Below, in pieces: positions 27,169 through 35,762 of a DNA stretch of 64,000 nt (within the stretch, counting starts at the first letter, position 1; each line of letters opens with the position of its first letter). The notes under the pieces were generated by a model, which had not been told where the DNA came from, ran no database searches, and saw nothing but the letters and a program-made list of their open reading frames with translations. The stretch comes from Halorientalis regularis (GTDB lineage: Archaea > Halobacteriota > Halobacteria > Halobacteriales > Haloarculaceae): the NCBI RefSeq assembly GCF_023698535.1, contig NZ_JALJCL010000007.1:166718-230717 (forward strand), in the 5' to 3' direction. A program made the position numbers and the translations under genes.

Positions 27169-27825
27169 ATGCCCGGCGTGCGAGCCGAACTGGCAGTCCA
27201 CGGACCGAGCGGGTGCCCCGTCGCCCGGCTGGCGACCGAGAGCGACGCGCCGGTGACGGCGGTCAACTGGACCCGGCTCGACGGGGAGTTCACCGAGGAG
27301 TTCCGCGTCGACGGCGACGTCGCCGCGAACGGGGACGGGGCGCTCGCGGAGGCCGAGCAGGTCGTCGAGGTCGGCGAGGAGCAAGTGTACCAGTACACTC
27401 GGGCCGCGACCGGCGACTGCGCCTGTGAGACCATCGAGTCCCTCGGCGTGCCCGTCGCCGACGTTCGCGTCGAACCGGAGGGCGTCCTCGTGGTGACGCT
27501 GCACCTCGACGACGTCGAGCGACTCAGGGAGGTCGTCAGCGAACTGGACGGGACTGCCGAGCGCGTCGAGGTGCGGTACCTCCTCCGGGAGTCCGCCGAC
27601 GGGGACGGTGAGGGCCACGGCGACCAGGCGCTGATCGATCGGGGTCGGCTGACGGAGCGCCAGCGCGAAGTCCTCAGGACGGCCTACCGGATGGGGTACT
27701 TCGAGCATCCGCGGGACGCGAACGCGACCGAGGTGGCCGACCGCCTGGAGATCGACACCTCGACGTTCACCGAACACCTGGCGGCCGCACAGGCGAAGCT
27801 ACTCGACGACCTGCTCGTCGTCTGA
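27169..27825 (+). CDS. bacterio-opsin-activator-type HTH regulator
   Basis: The protein has 218 residues. The N-terminal part (about 1-145) resembles the sensor-like domain of short Bat family proteins. The C-terminal HTH_10 domain (about 158-215) is clear: LTERQREVLRTAYRMGYFEHPR, then EVADRLEIDTSTFTEHL and a final helix. In Halobacterium, Bat controls bop, brp and carotenoid genes. Here it sits divergent to a brp/blh-type gene and ends convergent with hypF, overlapping it by 27 bp. It is also a candidate regulator of the hydrogenase operon, by position only. Confidence 0.85.
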   Translation: MPGVRAELAVHGPSGCPVARLATESDAPVTAVNWTRLDGEFTEEFRVDGDVAANGDGALAEAEQVVEVGEEQVYQYTRAATGDCACETIESLGVPVADVRVEPEGVLVVTLHLDDVERLREVVSELDGTAERVEVRYLLRESADGDGEGHGDQALIDRGRLTERQREVLRTAYRMGYFEHPRDANATEVADRLEIDTSTFTEHLAAAQAKLLDDLLVV

Positions 27826-30102
27826 ACCGGGGGCGCAGGCGTCGGACAGGCGGGCGCTCGCCGCGACCGCCTGCCCGTACGCCAGGCCGCCGTCCCCGGG
27901 CGGCACGTCCCGGTGCCCGAGGAACGTGTGGCCGGCCGCCTCGACTCGCTCCCGGAACCGCCGGGTGATCGCGTCGTTGTACGCCACGCCGCCGGTGAAA
28001 CCGACCGCCGAGCGGTCGCGCTCGCGGGCGGTCCGGATCGCGACCGTCGCGAGCCCGTCCGCCAGGAGCCGCTGTGCGGTCGCGGCCACGTCCCGGGCCG
28101 GCCGATCGGCGGCGAGGTCGGCTATGAGCGTCATCGCCTCGTCCACGACCAGCACCCGCTCGCCGCCGCGGCGCTCGACCGGTGGCTCGACGTCGATCGG
28201 GTCACCGCGGGCGGCCAGCGCCTCCAGCCGGAGCGCGGGCTCGCCCCGGTACCGGCGCTCGTGACAGCACCCGAGGAGGGCGCTGACGGCGTCGAGGAAG
28301 CGCCCGGCGCTACTCGTGGGCGGGCTGTTGAGCCCGCTGGCGGCCTGTTCGTGGATCGTCGCGGCCGCATCCAGCGTGATCTCGGGGTCGCGCGCGACCG
28401 CCGCGACCGCCCGCTCCTCGTCGAACAGTGCGGCGAGGATCCGGGCGGGTCGCTCGACGGCGGCCTCGCCCCCGGGCAGGCGGAACTCGCTCAGCCCGCC
28501 CACGCGGCCGCTGTCGGACAGCGTCGCGTCGAGGACCTCGCCGCCGCGGACCACGCCGTCGGGACCGTAGCCGGTGCCGTCCGCCGCGACGACGACCGCC
28601 CGCTCGCGTTCGTGTTCGCCGAGCAGGGCCGCGGCGTGGGCGTGGTGGTGGTAGACGCCGTGCGACTCGCCGGCCAGGTCGTCGGCGACGTCGGTCGTCC
28701 GGAACCCGGGGTGGTGGTCGTGAGCGACGACGTCGGGGTCGGTGCCGCAAAGCGACAGGAGGTGGTCGGTGGCCTCCCGGAGGAAGGCGGCGGTCGCGGG
28801 GTCGTCGACGGCCCCGACGTGCTGGCTCGGGACGACGCTCGACCCGTCCGCGACGGCGACGGTCACGTCCGACCGGCCGCCGACCGCGAGGACGGTCGCC
28901 CCGGCGTCGACGGGGTTCGGGAGCCGCTCGGGCACCCACCCGCGGGACCGCCGGAGGAACCGCCGCTCGCCGTCGACGTGACGGACCACGCTGTCGTCAC
29001 AGCGGGCGACGATCCGCCGGTCGTGGACCAGCGCGGCGTCGATACAGTCCAGGTCCAGCAGGGCATCGTTCGTGGTACACATCGGGCGGCCGGGCGGGTT
29101 CGCGCTCGTCATCACGAGGGGCGCGTCGAGCCGGCCGAACAACAGGTGGTGGAGGCCGCTGTAGGGCAACATGACGCCGACCGTGTGGAGTCCGGGTGCG
29201 ACCGCGTCGAGCCAGGTCGCCCCGTTGCCGTCGAGGACGGTGATCGGGCGTCGCTGGTCGGTCAGCGTCTCGGCCTCGGCCTCGGAGACGGACGCGAACC
29301 GCTCGACCGCGGCCGGCGAGGGGGCCATGACGGCGAAGGGTTTGGCCGGGCGGCCGGTTCGCTCGCGGAGGCGCTCGACGGCTTCGGGGTCGGTCGCGAG
29401 ACAGCTCAGGTGCGCGCCGCCGGTCCCCTTGATGCCGACGATCTCGCCGGCCCGGAGCCGGGTCGCGAGGCGGTCCAGGGCCGCGGTCCCGGTCGCCCGT
29501 TCCGTCCCGTCGGCGTCCCGGAGCGACAGCGTCGGGCCACAGGTCGGGCACGCGACGGTCTGGGCGTGGAACCGCCGGTCGGTCGGGTCCTCGTAGGCCC
29601 GCTTGCAGTCCTCACAGAGCGGGAACGCGGCCATGGCTGTCCGCTCGCGGTCGTACGGAAGCGCCTCGGTGACGGCGAACCGCGGCCCGCAGTCGACACA
29701 CGAGGTGGCCCAGTAGCCCGCGAACCGGGAGTCGGGATCGCGGATGTCGTCGCGACACGCCGGACAGAGGCCGGTGTCCGGTGGCACGAGCGTCGTCCGC
29801 TCCTCGTCGGCGGTCGAGCGGTCGATGTCGAACCCGCCGTCGCCCGTCGGCTCGCGGTCGCTGGCCGTGACGGCGTCGACGCTCGCGAGCGGCGGCGGGT
29901 CCGACCGGAGCCGGTCGACGGCGGCCGACACCGCGTCCGGGGCCCCCTCGAAGCGGACGACGACGCCGCGGTCGGTGTTGCGGACGCGCCCGTCGAGGTC
30001 GTACTCGGCGGCCGTCCGGGCGACGAACGGGCGAAAGCCCACGCCCTGGACGGTGCCGGTGACCACGACCTCGACGGCGCGGCGGTCGGTCGTCTCAGCC
30101 AT
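27799..30102 (-). CDS. hypF: hydrogenase maturation carbamoyltransferase HypF
   Basis: The protein has 767 residues, full length. Domains in order: acylphosphatase (GVGFRPFV with R24, about 10-95), two zinc fingers with CPAC/CVDC and CEDC/CPTC (about 108-195), the YrdC-like domain (about 205-385, with KGTGGAHLSCLA), and the Kae1-like carbamoyltransferase domain (about 395-755, with VAHDHHPGF, HHHAHAAALLGEH and GFTGGVAYND). It converts carbamoyl phosphate to the carbamoyl adenylate and passes it to HypE to make the CN ligands of the NiFe site. It is last in the operon and overlaps hypB by 8 bp. Confidence 0.95.
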   Translation of the reverse strand: MAETTDRRAVEVVVTGTVQGVGFRPFVARTAAEYDLDGRVRNTDRGVVVRFEGAPDAVSAAVDRLRSDPPPLASVDAVTASDREPTGDGGFDIDRSTADEERTTLVPPDTGLCPACRDDIRDPDSRFAGYWATSCVDCGPRFAVTEALPYDRERTAMAAFPLCEDCKRAYEDPTDRRFHAQTVACPTCGPTLSLRDADGTERATGTAALDRLATRLRAGEIVGIKGTGGAHLSCLATDPEAVERLRERTGRPAKPFAVMAPSPAAVERFASVSEAEAETLTDQRRPITVLDGNGATWLDAVAPGLHTVGVMLPYSGLHHLLFGRLDAPLVMTSANPPGRPMCTTNDALLDLDCIDAALVHDRRIVARCDDSVVRHVDGERRFLRRSRGWVPERLPNPVDAGATVLAVGGRSDVTVAVADGSSVVPSQHVGAVDDPATAAFLREATDHLLSLCGTDPDVVAHDHHPGFRTTDVADDLAGESHGVYHHHAHAAALLGEHERERAVVVAADGTGYGPDGVVRGGEVLDATLSDSGRVGGLSEFRLPGGEAAVERPARILAALFDEERAVAAVARDPEITLDAAATIHEQAASGLNSPPTSSAGRFLDAVSALLGCCHERRYRGEPALRLEALAARGDPIDVEPPVERRGGERVLVVDEAMTLIADLAADRPARDVAATAQRLLADGLATVAIRTARERDRSAVGFTGGVAYNDAITRRFRERVEAAGHTFLGHRDVPPGDGGLAYGQAVAASARLSDACAPGSDDEQVVE

Positions 30103-30865
30103 GGTGGCGTGCGGCGTCGGTGCGGGCGGCGTCCAGCAGCGCCGCGAGGTCCTCGATGCCGCGACCGGTCCGGGCGTTCGTCCGGAGGGTCGGCGTGTCG
30201 GGTGCGACCGTCGTCACGTCCTCCGCCATCCGGTCCACCTCGGCTCCGACCGCGTCGGCGACGTCCACCTTGTTGATGACGGCGGCGTCACAGGCCTGGA
30301 ACAGGAGCGGGTGTTTCCGCACCACGTCGTCGCCCTCGGTGGGACTGACGACGACGAGCCGGCGGTGCGCACCCAGCGGGAAGTCCGCCGGACACACCAT
30401 GTTGCCGACGTTCTCGACGAACAGGACGTCGAGGGCGTCCAGGTCGAACCCGTCGAGCGCCGCGTCGAGGCGCTGGGGGTCGAGGTGGCAGTCCTTGCCG
30501 GTCGTGACGTTGGCGACCGCCACGCCGTGGTCCCGGTAGCGGTCGGCGTCGTCGGTGCCGGAGACGTCGCCGGCGACGACGCCGACCGTCTCCGCGGCGA
30601 AGGGACCCTCCAGCAGGCGCTCGACCAGCGCCGTCTTGCCGCTGCCGGTCGCGCCGAGCAGTTCGACCGCGAAGACGTCCGCGTCGTGGGCCAGGCGCTC
30701 GTGGACGCCCCTGGCTCGCTCGCGGACGGCTTCGAGCACGTCCGATTCGGCGTCGTCGGTCGCGGCCTCGGCCGCGTCGCCGTGGCCGAACCGATGGGTC
30801 CGGAGCGGTACCGCGTCGTCCAGCAGGCCGTGCAACCGTGGGAAGGGGAGTCGTGCGTGTCTCAT
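30095..30865 (-). CDS. hypB: hydrogenase nickel-insertion GTPase HypB
   Basis: The protein has 256 residues from the ATG at 30865. The P-loop is GATGSGKT at 71-78. Other landmarks are GKDCHLDPQ, which holds the metal-site Cys-His at the dimer interface, ENVGNMVCPADF, and the G4 motif INKVD. The His-rich nickel store found in some bacterial HypB is absent, and only scattered His occur in the first 30 residues. It works with HypA to insert nickel. Start and hypA stop overlap (ATGA), and the stop overlaps hypF. Confidence 0.95.
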   Translation of the reverse strand: MRHARLPFPRLHGLLDDAVPLRTHRFGHGDAAEAATDDAESDVLEAVRERARGVHERLAHDADVFAVELLGATGSGKTALVERLLEGPFAAETVGVVAGDVSGTDDADRYRDHGVAVANVTTGKDCHLDPQRLDAALDGFDLDALDVLFVENVGNMVCPADFPLGAHRRLVVVSPTEGDDVVRKHPLLFQACDAAVINKVDVADAVGAEVDRMAEDVTTVAPDTPTLRTNARTGRGIEDLAALLDAARTDAARHHG

Positions 30866-31242
30866 GGGTGGGTGTCTCGCGGGTCGGGGGTCTCGATGCG
30901 CGTCAGTCCACACTCCGTTCCGGCGGTCAGGGTGACCCCGCCGCCGCACTCGGGGCAGCGGCGGTCGGGCGCGCCGGCGACGGTGTCCGCCAGCGTGTCG
31001 AGTTCGCCCGCCCAACCGCACGCGCACTCGCCGCGGGCGGGCACGCGCTCGAACCGGACCGTCGCGTCCTCGGCGGGCGTGCCCTCGGCGATGGTCTCGA
31101 TGCAGAACGCGATCTGGTCGGGGACGACGTGCGTGGCCGCGCCGATCCGGACGGTCAGCGCGTCGATCCGGTCGGCGTCGTGGTCGCGGGCGGTCGCGAC
31201 GGCGCGGTCGACCAGCCGCCGTGCGACGGTCAGTTCGTGCAT
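30862..31242 (-). CDS. hypA: hydrogenase nickel-insertion protein HypA
   Basis: The protein has 126 residues. The N-terminal MHEL places the nickel ligand H2 directly after the start. The zinc site uses C73/C75 and C96/C99. The first pair is spaced C-x-C (CACG) instead of the usual C-x2-C, while the second is a normal CPEC. It hands nickel to the large subunit together with HypB. It lies 2 bp after hypE and overlaps hypB by four bases. Confidence 0.92.
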   Translation of the reverse strand: MHELTVARRLVDRAVATARDHDADRIDALTVRIGAATHVVPDQIAFCIETIAEGTPAEDATVRFERVPARGECACGWAGELDTLADTVAGAPDRRCPECGGGVTLTAGTECGLTRIETPDPRDTHP

Positions 31243-31244
31243 GC

Positions 31245-32273
31245 TCAGCAGATCCGAGGCAGCGTCTCGCCGGTCGGGACCGGGAGGTACCGCTCGCCGA
31301 CGCCGGTATCGAGGACGACCTCGCCGGGGTGGTCGGCGACGGCGCGGCCGACGATCCGGGCGTCCGCGCCGCCGGGTTCGTCGCGCAGGCGGTCCCGGAC
31401 GCGCTCGGCGTCCTCCGGGGCGACCCCGAGGACGATACGCCCCTCGCAGGCGACGGTCAGCGGGTCGATCCCCAGCACCTCCGCGGCACCGGCCGTCGCG
31501 TCGGCGACCGGGACGGCGCGCTCCTCGACGACGAGCCCGAGGTCGGCGGCGTCGGCCAGTTCGTTGACGGCGGTCGCGAACCCGCCGCGGGTGGGGTCGG
31601 TCGCGGCGGTCACCCGGCCGACCTCGCGGGCGGCGGCGACGAGGTGGGCGACCGGGGCCACGTCGCTGGTGAGCGGCGAGGCGAACTCGAAGTCCTCGCG
31701 GGCCGCCAGCAACGCGACGCCGTGGTCGCCGACCGGCCCGGACACCACGAGGCGGTCACCCGGCGAGAGCCCGGCGGCCGGGAGGTGTGCGCCCCGCTCG
31801 ATGCGCGCGACGCCGGTGGTCGTGACGACCACCTCGTCGACCTCGCCGTCGCGGACGACCTTCGTGTCGCCGGTGCGGACGGGACAGCCGACCCGGTCAC
31901 AGACCGCCGCCATCGAGTCGAGGTAGGCGTCGACCCGGTCGACGGGCGTCCCGGCCTCGACGACGACCGCGGAACTCAGTCCGAGCGGGTCCGTCGCGCC
32001 CATGGCCGCGAGGTCGTTGATCGTCCCGCAGGCGGCCAGCCGGCCCACGTCCCCGCCCGGGAAAGACGGGGGGTCGACGACGTGGCTGTCGGTGGTGATC
32101 ACGACCGCGCCGTCGTCGGTCGGGAGCACCGCCCCGTCGTCCAGCGCGGCGAGGCCGACGCCGGCCGGGTCCGCGGGGGCGTCGCCGAACCGGTCGACCA
32201 CGAGGTCGGCGAGCAACTCCCGGGTCCGCTCGGTCCCGGCACCGTGGGCCAGCGTGACGGTCCGGTCGGTCAC
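31245..32273 (-). CDS. hypE: hydrogenase maturation protein HypE
   Basis: The protein has 342 residues. HypE belongs to the PurM/AIR-synthase fold and dehydrates a carbamoyl group on its last residue to a thiocyanate. The required C-terminus, PRIC with C342 as the final residue, is present. The ATP site is seen in the N-terminal half (VVDPPSFPGGDVGRLAACGTINDLA). The start overlaps the hypD stop (ATGA-type, 4 bp). It is complete and should be active. Confidence 0.95.
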   Translation of the reverse strand: MTDRTVTLAHGAGTERTRELLADLVVDRFGDAPADPAGVGLAALDDGAVLPTDDGAVVITTDSHVVDPPSFPGGDVGRLAACGTINDLAAMGATDPLGLSSAVVVEAGTPVDRVDAYLDSMAAVCDRVGCPVRTGDTKVVRDGEVDEVVVTTTGVARIERGAHLPAAGLSPGDRLVVSGPVGDHGVALLAAREDFEFASPLTSDVAPVAHLVAAAREVGRVTAATDPTRGGFATAVNELADAADLGLVVEERAVPVADATAGAAEVLGIDPLTVACEGRIVLGVAPEDAERVRDRLRDEPGGADARIVGRAVADHPGEVVLDTGVGERYLPVPTGETLPRIC

Positions 32274-33364
32274 GGCCGCCGGTCACCCCCGTAGGCGTGC
32301 TGGATCCGACACGGCCCCTCGTCGCTGACCATGCAGGCCCCGACCGGCGAGCGGGGCGTGCAGGCCTCGCCGAACAGCGGGCAGTCCCGCGGGGCGGCGC
32401 GACCGGCCATGATCTCGCCGCAGATGCAGTCGCTCCCGCGGCCGTCGTCGGCCGGCGTCTCGATCTCGAACCGGCGGCGCGCGTCGTACTCGGCGTAGGG
32501 CTCGCGGATGCGCAGGCTGGCGTCGGGCACCTGTGCGATCCCGCGCCACTCGCCGGGGACGCGCTCGAACACCTCCCACAGCGCCGTCCGAGCCCGTTCG
32601 TTGCCGGCGTCGGCGACGCATCGCGGGTAGGCGTTGGTCACCGTCGCCTCGCCGTCGCGCAGGTCCTCCAGCAGGAAGACGAGCGCGGCCAGCACGTCCA
32701 GGGGCTCGAACCCCGCGACGACGACGGGGAGGTCGTGGCGCTCGACGACGGACTCGAACACGTCGGTCCCGGTGACGGTGGCGGCGTGCCCGGCGGCGAG
32801 GAAGCCGTCGATGCGGGTGTCGGGGTGGTCGGCGACCACGTCCATCGCCGGCGGGACGTACTTGTGGGCCGACAGCACCGAGAAGTTCGCGGGCGGTCCC
32901 TCGCGCAGGACCGCGGCCGTCGGCGCGGCGGTCGTCTCGAACCCCGTGGCGAAAAAGACCACCTCGCGGTCGGTCTCGCGGGCGATGTCGGCGGCTTCGC
33001 TGGCGCTGTAGACGGTCCGGACGTCCGCACCGGCGTCGCGGGCCGCGGCCAGGCTCTTCTCGGTGCCCGGGACCCGGATCATGTCGCCGTAGGTGGCGAC
33101 GACGTGGCCGGCTTCGGCGAGCGCGACCGCCTCGTCGACCTCCGGCCGGTCGGTGACACAGACCGGACAGCCCGGCCCCATCGCGACCGTCAGGCCGTCG
33201 GGCAGGACGCTCCGGATGCCGAACTCCGCGATGGCCTCCTCGTGGGAGCCACAGACGTGCATCACGCGCACGTCGCCGTCGACCGCCGCGACGAGTCGCT
33301 CCAGGCGGTCCCGGAGCCGGTCGGCCCGGTCGGGGTCCCGGAACGAGAGCGCGTCAGTCGTCAT
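32270..33364 (-). CDS. hypD: hydrogenase maturation protein HypD
   Basis: The protein has 364 residues. HypD holds a [4Fe-4S] cluster and, with HypC, builds the Fe(CN)2CO unit. Visible motifs are HVCGSHEEAI near residue 40, MGPGCPVCVT with the redox cysteines, FFATGFETTAAPTAA, and the C-terminal cysteines in DCICGEIMAG, APRDCPLFGEACTP and GACMVSDEGPC. All conserved cysteines appear intact. It overlaps hypC by 11 bp and hypE by 4 bp. Confidence 0.95.
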   Translation of the reverse strand: MTTDALSFRDPDRADRLRDRLERLVAAVDGDVRVMHVCGSHEEAIAEFGIRSVLPDGLTVAMGPGCPVCVTDRPEVDEAVALAEAGHVVATYGDMIRVPGTEKSLAAARDAGADVRTVYSASEAADIARETDREVVFFATGFETTAAPTAAVLREGPPANFSVLSAHKYVPPAMDVVADHPDTRIDGFLAAGHAATVTGTDVFESVVERHDLPVVVAGFEPLDVLAALVFLLEDLRDGEATVTNAYPRCVADAGNERARTALWEVFERVPGEWRGIAQVPDASLRIREPYAEYDARRRFEIETPADDGRGSDCICGEIMAGRAAPRDCPLFGEACTPRSPVGACMVSDEGPCRIQHAYGGDRRP

Positions 33365-33590
33365 CGGCCACCTCCCCGGTCGCGGCGGCCTCGTAGAGTT
33401 CCACGGTCCGCTCGACCTGTGCCTCGGGGATCCTGCGGATGGCGAACCCGGCGTGGTTCAGCACGTAGTCGCCGACGGACAGGTCCGCGCCGACGACGTC
33501 GATGCGGACCCACTTCTCGGCACCGCCGAAGTCCGCTCGGGCCTCGTTGCCGTCGATCTCGACGACCTCGCCGGGGACGCCGAGACACAT
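33354..33590 (-). CDS. hypC: hydrogenase maturation chaperone HypC
   Basis: The protein has 78 residues. The N-terminal MCLGVPGEV presents the iron-binding C2 after Met removal, and H46 in YVLNHAGFA is the second conserved ligand. HypC shuttles the iron unit from HypD to the large subunit precursor. Its ATG overlaps the stop codon of the endopeptidase gene by one base, and its stop overlaps hypD. Confidence 0.95.
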   Translation of the reverse strand: MCLGVPGEVVEIDGNEARADFGGAEKWVRIDVVGADLSVGDYVLNHAGFAIRRIPEAQVERTVELYEAAATGEVADDD

Positions 33591-33748
33591 CAGCCGTCAC
33601 CTCCCTCGCCGGTCTCCCACGGGTCCTGGGCCAGCAACCGCTCGGGGCGCATCCGGCCCCGAACGCGGTGGCCGCGGGCCTCGTGGTCGTCGAGCGCCTC
33701 CGCGTCGATGCGTTCCTGACAGTCCTCGCAGTACCAGGTCGATTGCAT
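33590..33748 (-). CDS. possible separate zinc-finger protein (internal start)
   Basis: A 52-residue product would start at the ATG at 33748, in frame with the endopeptidase. A strong ribosome-binding motif GGAGGT lies 6 bp upstream. It carries CEDC at residues 7-10 and His at about 22 and 27, then a basic stretch (RVRGRMRPERLL). It may be an alternative product, or a formerly independent gene that became fused by loss of a stop codon. Protein evidence is needed to choose. Confidence 0.35.
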   Translation of the reverse strand: MQSTWYCEDCQERIDAEALDDHEARGHRVRGRMRPERLLAQDPWETGEGGDG

Positions 33749-34240
33749 GGTCTGACCTCCGTCGTGCTGGGGGGCGAGACCGCACTCGGCACGGACCAGC
33801 GCCGCGGCCGTCGGGACCGCCGCCGCGACCGGGTCGGTCACTCCGACGCCGACCTCGACCGCGGCGGGGACGATCCCGACGAGGACGAGCCGCTCCGGCA
33901 GATCGTACACGCTCCGACAGGACCGCAGGGCGTCGGCGATGGTGAAATCGTGCAGCGTCACCTCCGGCGTCCCGTCGGGCGGCGCGTCCAGTCGGTAGCG
34001 GCCGACCGTCCCCGCCGGCGCGTCGTCGGCGACGGCGTCGACGACGACCCCGCGTTCGTGACCGCTGAGCGCTTCGAGGGCGAACATCGCGGTCGTGCCG
34101 GCGAAGGCGGTCTCCACCGCCGGCAGTTCCAGCCGACGGACGACCGCGCGGCCGACGCCGTCGTCGCGCCGCGTCGGGTTGCCGACGCCGACGACGGCCG
34201 TCGCCGCCGCCGACCGGCACGGCAGACGATCAGTGGCCAT
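33590..34240 (-). CDS. hydrogenase maturation endopeptidase with a C-terminal zinc-finger tail
   Basis: The protein has 216 residues from the ATG at 34240. Residues 1-155 form a HyaD/HycI-type protease that removes the C-terminal extension of the large subunit. GVGNPTRRDDGVG gives the acidic nickel ligand (D26/D27), VVVDAV gives D69, and HDFTIAD gives H97. Residues 165-216 form a short CxxC...H...H zinc finger (STWYCEDCQERID and DDHEARGH), which is not part of the protease family. An internal ATG at 33748 is preceded by GGAGGT (33760-33755), so the finger could also be made separately. It overlaps the large-subunit gene by 11 bp. Confidence 0.88.
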   Translation of the reverse strand: MATDRLPCRSAAATAVVGVGNPTRRDDGVGRAVVRRLELPAVETAFAGTTAMFALEALSGHERGVVVDAVADDAPAGTVGRYRLDAPPDGTPEVTLHDFTIADALRSCRSVYDLPERLVLVGIVPAAVEVGVGVTDPVAAAVPTAAALVRAECGLAPQHDGGQTMQSTWYCEDCQERIDAEALDDHEARGHRVRGRMRPERLLAQDPWETGEGGDG

Positions 34241-35759
34241 CGGCGGACCCTCCGGGTGCGTGCGGCTCGACCCTCGTCTCGAACGACCCCTCGGGGCTCT
34301 GGACGTGGACCGCACAGCCCAGACAGGGGTCGAACGACCGGACCGTCCGCATCACGTCCACCGGGTCGGAGACGTCCGCGACGGACATGCCCTCGACGGC
34401 CTCCTCGAAGACGCCGGGCTGGCCGTCCGCGTCCCGCGGGCTCAGGTTCCAGGTCGTCGGGGTCACGATCTGGTATCCCTCGACCTCGCCGTCCTCGACC
34501 CGGACCCAGTGGGAGAGGGCGCCGCGGGACGCCCCCCAGAAGCCGACGCCGGTGCCGGTGAACTCGTCGGTCCAGTCGGCCTTCGTCGGCGCGTCGAGGT
34601 CGACGGCGTCGAGCCACCGGAGCAGGTGGTCACGGGTCGCCAGAAGTTCCTGGACCCGCGCTGCCAGGCGGTTGAACGTGCTGCTCGCGGCGACCCCGTT
34701 CCCGAGGTCCGCCCGGAGGTCGAACGGATCGGACCGGGCGGCGATCTGTCGGGCCAGCGGCCCCGTCTCCATCGTCTCGCCCTCGAACCGGGGGGCTTTC
34801 CCCCAAGAGTAGGCGTCGGCTTTCTCCGGGTCGGGATCGGGCGCGGGGGCCTCGTCGATCCGACCGCCGGAGGCGTCCGTGTACCAGGCGTGGCTCACGT
34901 CCTCGGTGATCCCCTCGATCAGCTCGTCCCGCGAGGGCCGCGAGAGGGCCTCCCCGTCGTAGATCCCGCGAGGGAACACCAGCGAGTCGTCGCCGGTGCC
35001 GTAGAACATGCCGTTGGCGTAGAACCGGCCGGGGCCGACGCCGAACCCGTCGGCACCGGCGTCAGCGGCGGCCAGCAGCAGGCAACAGAGGTCGTAAGTG
35101 CCGACCCCCTGCTCGGGGACGGGGCCGCCGTCGCGGGCGCGTTCGAGGTGTTCGGGGAGCGCCTCGGTCGGTCCGAGCCACTCGTCGACACCCGACAGCG
35201 CCTCCCGGACCGCCGTCAGCGCCGCCTCGTCGGGGTCCGCGGTGACGCCGCCGGGGGCGTAGGTCAGCGGGTGCGGCGCGCGACCCCCGAACTCCGTGAA
35301 CGCCTGGAGCAGGTCGCGCTGGCGGGCCAGCGCCGTCTGGTACCCCGCGCCCTCGACGGGGTCGAGGCGGTCGAACCCCGTGTCCGCGACCGCGTCGCTG
35401 TAGTCGGGGCCGGCCAGGACGAACAGGTGGACCGCGTGGTTCCACATGAGGAACAGCCCCTCCATCACGTCCCGGAGGAGCCGCCCGGTGACGGGGACGC
35501 CGTCGAAGACGCCGGCGCGTCGCGCGGCGTCTTCCAGGGCCAGGATCGACGCCTGGCGGTGGCAGGTGAAACAGACGCCACAGACCATCTGTGTCACCTG
35601 GGGCACGTCCGAGGGCGTCCGCCCGTGCGTGATGGACTCGATGCCCCGGAACATGTTCATCTCGCTTTCGGCCCGGACGACGCGGCCGTCCTCGACCTCC
35701 AGCGTCGTCGCGTGGTGGCCCTCGATGCGCGTGGTCGGGTCGATCTCGATTTCGGGCAT
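34230..35759 (-). CDS. [NiFe] hydrogenase large subunit
   Basis: The protein has 509 residues. It carries the NiFe active site. The N-terminal ligands are C60 and C63 in VCGVCFTCH, with H67. The C-terminal pair is C479 and C482 in DPCLGCAVH, with H485. The RIEGHHATTLEVE opening, LFLMWNHAVHLFVLAGPDY and the region before TPTTWNLSPRD fit group 1-type uptake enzymes. After H485 there are 24 further residues, the extension cut off by the endopeptidase once nickel is in place. The gene lies 3 bp after the small-subunit gene. Confidence 0.96.
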   Translation of the reverse strand: MPEIEIDPTTRIEGHHATTLEVEDGRVVRAESEMNMFRGIESITHGRTPSDVPQVTQMVCGVCFTCHRQASILALEDAARRAGVFDGVPVTGRLLRDVMEGLFLMWNHAVHLFVLAGPDYSDAVADTGFDRLDPVEGAGYQTALARQRDLLQAFTEFGGRAPHPLTYAPGGVTADPDEAALTAVREALSGVDEWLGPTEALPEHLERARDGGPVPEQGVGTYDLCCLLLAAADAGADGFGVGPGRFYANGMFYGTGDDSLVFPRGIYDGEALSRPSRDELIEGITEDVSHAWYTDASGGRIDEAPAPDPDPEKADAYSWGKAPRFEGETMETGPLARQIAARSDPFDLRADLGNGVAASSTFNRLAARVQELLATRDHLLRWLDAVDLDAPTKADWTDEFTGTGVGFWGASRGALSHWVRVEDGEVEGYQIVTPTTWNLSPRDADGQPGVFEEAVEGMSVADVSDPVDVMRTVRSFDPCLGCAVHVQSPEGSFETRVEPHAPGGSADGH

Positions 35760-35762
35760 CGG

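Noticed and set aside
27913..30276. 787-codon plus-strand ORF opposite hypF
   Set aside because: Its sequence is Arg/Gly/Asp-rich with no domain, while the opposite frame is a full HypF. It is a shadow of GC-rich coding sequence.
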